From: Pardosa pseudoannulata
Taxonomy: Eukaryota > Arthropoda > Arachnida > Araneae > Lycosidae
DNA length: 64,000 bases
Direction: 5' to 3'
Assembly (NCBI GenBank): GCA_032207245.1
Contig: CM063499.1
Span: forward strand, 80,485,251-80,549,250
Shown: positions 57,479-60,400 of the stretch, in pieces
How positions within the stretch are numbered: position 1 is the stretch's first letter
Layout of the letters: the number at the start of each line of letters is the position of its first letter
Made by a program: the position numbers and the translations under genes
Notes under the pieces: model-generated
The model's input: the letters and a program-made list of their open reading frames with translations, nothing else
Databases searched by the model: none
Told to the model about the DNA's origin: nothing

Positions 57479-60400
57479 CAGAATCATTTTTAAATCCTCA
57501 GAAAGTAATGTTTATAACATTATATTTTTATTCACAATTTATTTTTAATTTGATCACTCAAAAAACTTTAGATGTACATTTTTCAAAAAGTTTTTGTCAA
57601 ATAGTTTTATCTTATATTAATTTTTAGGTATTTTTAAAAACTTAATCTGAAATATTGTAGGGCATTTATTGAACATGCCTTGATAGATATTTCAGTTACT
57701 TATGGAAGTTTAATTTTCTTTGGATTGAATGTAATAGAAAAGCCTAAAACTATCTTCTTTCCCATGCAATGTTGGGTATAATTATTGAGTATATTCAAAC
57801 ATATATATATCAGAGTCATTTTTAAACCCTCAAAGTATTGTTTATAATATTGTATTTTATTCATTTTTTTTTTTTTTTTTTTTTTTTAGTTTGATCACTC
57901 AAGAAACTTTAGATGTACATTTTTTAAAACTAGTTCTTGTCAAATAGATTTATCTTATATTAATTGTTATACATTTTTAAAAACTTAATTCTGAAATATT
58001 GTACGACATTTATTGAACATGCCTTGTCTGATTCATAATTATTTAAATGTGGTCCTTAGGAAATAGGGTTTATGTCATTATGCTGTGTATTTCAAATATT
58101 TCCTCATAAAAAGCTACTCTGGTCCTTAGAAAGTCCTTAAAAAGTCCTTAATTTTTGTTCTGGAAAAAGAGTGTGAACCCTGCAATGAACAGCAAGCAGA
58201 ATGCTGCTCTTTTTCTATCATAACATGCATTTTGTACGCAACACATAAGAGAATTGTAGCAGATGCCTGCTTCCAATGCCTTGCCTTATTCATTTAATTA
58301 GAATAACAGAAAAGTAGGACAGAAGCCAGATATTCTCAAACTAGACATTCGGGAGTGTACTGTAATCATATATGCATGTTTGTATTTATATTTATATATT
58401 TTCTCTATTTTAGTCATTTGACATCAATAATTCACTTTATGGACAAGAATCGGAGGATAGCAATGAAGAAAATATATTTAGGTATTTTTTTATGTATTCA
58501 TAAAAATATATTTGTTTGGATATTTACAGTAATTATTAAAGATCTTGTATTATATACTAGGAAACTTGCAGTTCATCTTGCATTTACAAATAGAAATGAT
58601 ATTCATAATTATAATTGTGTCTGCTCTTAAATTAACAGTACTGTTGGATTTTCACAATATTAGTTTTCATTTAATCATGATTTGTTATAACTCATATGTC
58701 ATAAGTTTGTTTTTGAGTTTTTAAAAGTTATTAAAGTAATTTATTTTATACTTGTTGCTTTGTGATTACTTTATAAGAAGTACTAAGTTTCAGTTACTTG
58801 AATTTTCTACATTTTTTTAGAGAATTGCTTTAAAATTTGGGTAGTCTTAAGTATTTTAATGTATTTAAATAATATAATTAAAGAATTGAAACATGCTTTA
58901 AATCTTTAGTCCTCGTGTAGCAAAACAGTAGACTGTAGTTCTCCAAACTAACCAAACATGCTAGAAATGAAATTTTAGGTGATAATAAATTTTGTATCAG
59001 GTCATTAGTTTTTAGAAATTATGAGCCTCAAATCTCAGAATAGTCTGGACCTTGGTAATTTCTAATTATTAATTTGTTCCTATGGAGAGGAAAGTAACAT
59101 TATCAACACACACACACTGCTAACTTGTGCACTTTCATTCAAAATTTGTTTGTAGCAGTAAGCCAATATGTGTTGACTCTGAAATCCTAGGAAAAATAAT
59201 GAAGCTGTGAAATCGTCATTTTGGGTTTAGACTTGTAATCATTAGTGCATTAAGGTCTCCATCAGTTGGCTTCTATCATGCACATGCTTGAATGTCTTCG
59301 TGGACAGACTGCATTTTTCCACTTTTATATTTACAACTATGCAAAATCTACAAATATTATCTATAAAACAAGAAATTACAAACGAATTAAATTTTGAGGA
59401 CTTCATGTACTAATTTTCAACTAAGTTAGAAAATTATATAAATTCACCCTTCACATTGTACAATACATTCATTTTAAAAATATGTAATCCTACTTATTTA
59501 TAAATATAAAGTAAATATTTTTTCATAGGTTTTTTTCCTCTAAATCAAGTAAAGGTATATGGTTTATCTCAAAAAATATATTTATATATGTTTATTTAGA
59601 AAAAAAAACACTAATTTTATAAAGGCAGCAAATAGGAAACTGCCCTAAACGGCAAAGTTATTGGTATGCCACTGCATATGAAAGTATTAAATCTGTTGCT
59701 TTTTGGCACAGCAACACCTTCCAGGGCTCAAAGCTGATTCTACTGGACAGTTGGATCATAAACAAGCTAGCTTTTTTTGTCTTCACTTGTGAGATTTTTG
59801 ACATTTCTGTGATAAAGTATATTTCTTGTATCTCTGCCTCAGAGTCCAATACTTTGAACTCAGAGCACTGAAAGAGAAATTATTAACATTCAATGGAAAA
59901 TTAGGACTAATTGATAAATTTTAAAACAAAAGTTCTGCATTGTTCAACAAGCAAGAATTCTAGCTTAAAATAGGGTAGCAAGAATTGTAGTTAGTTAACT
60001 CAATAGTAAATCTGTCATCAAATATCATAAAAGGACTTTGAAGTCAATTCCTCTAACATCAGCAGAATTAGAAAGGACATTGTTCGTGCTAGATTGTTCA
60101 TTACAAAGTTGAGAACTGGCCTGAGTGATAAAAACAGATTTTGCTTGTTTATTATTATTAAAGTACTTTAGAAATTAATAATATATTTTAATTGTATTTT
60201 TTAGTCCAATACATAAAAGAGTATAAATTTTAGAATTCCTGAATAACCTTTTGTGTAATTAATATTGGTAAAATGACGAGTCTAATAATTAGTTTTCATT
60301 CCATAAAGCACATAGCTACACTCGTTTGCGACTAAAGTTACTTGTTATATAATATTTTAAATTTTTGTACTGAATTTGGCAACACTTTTATCATGTGAAA

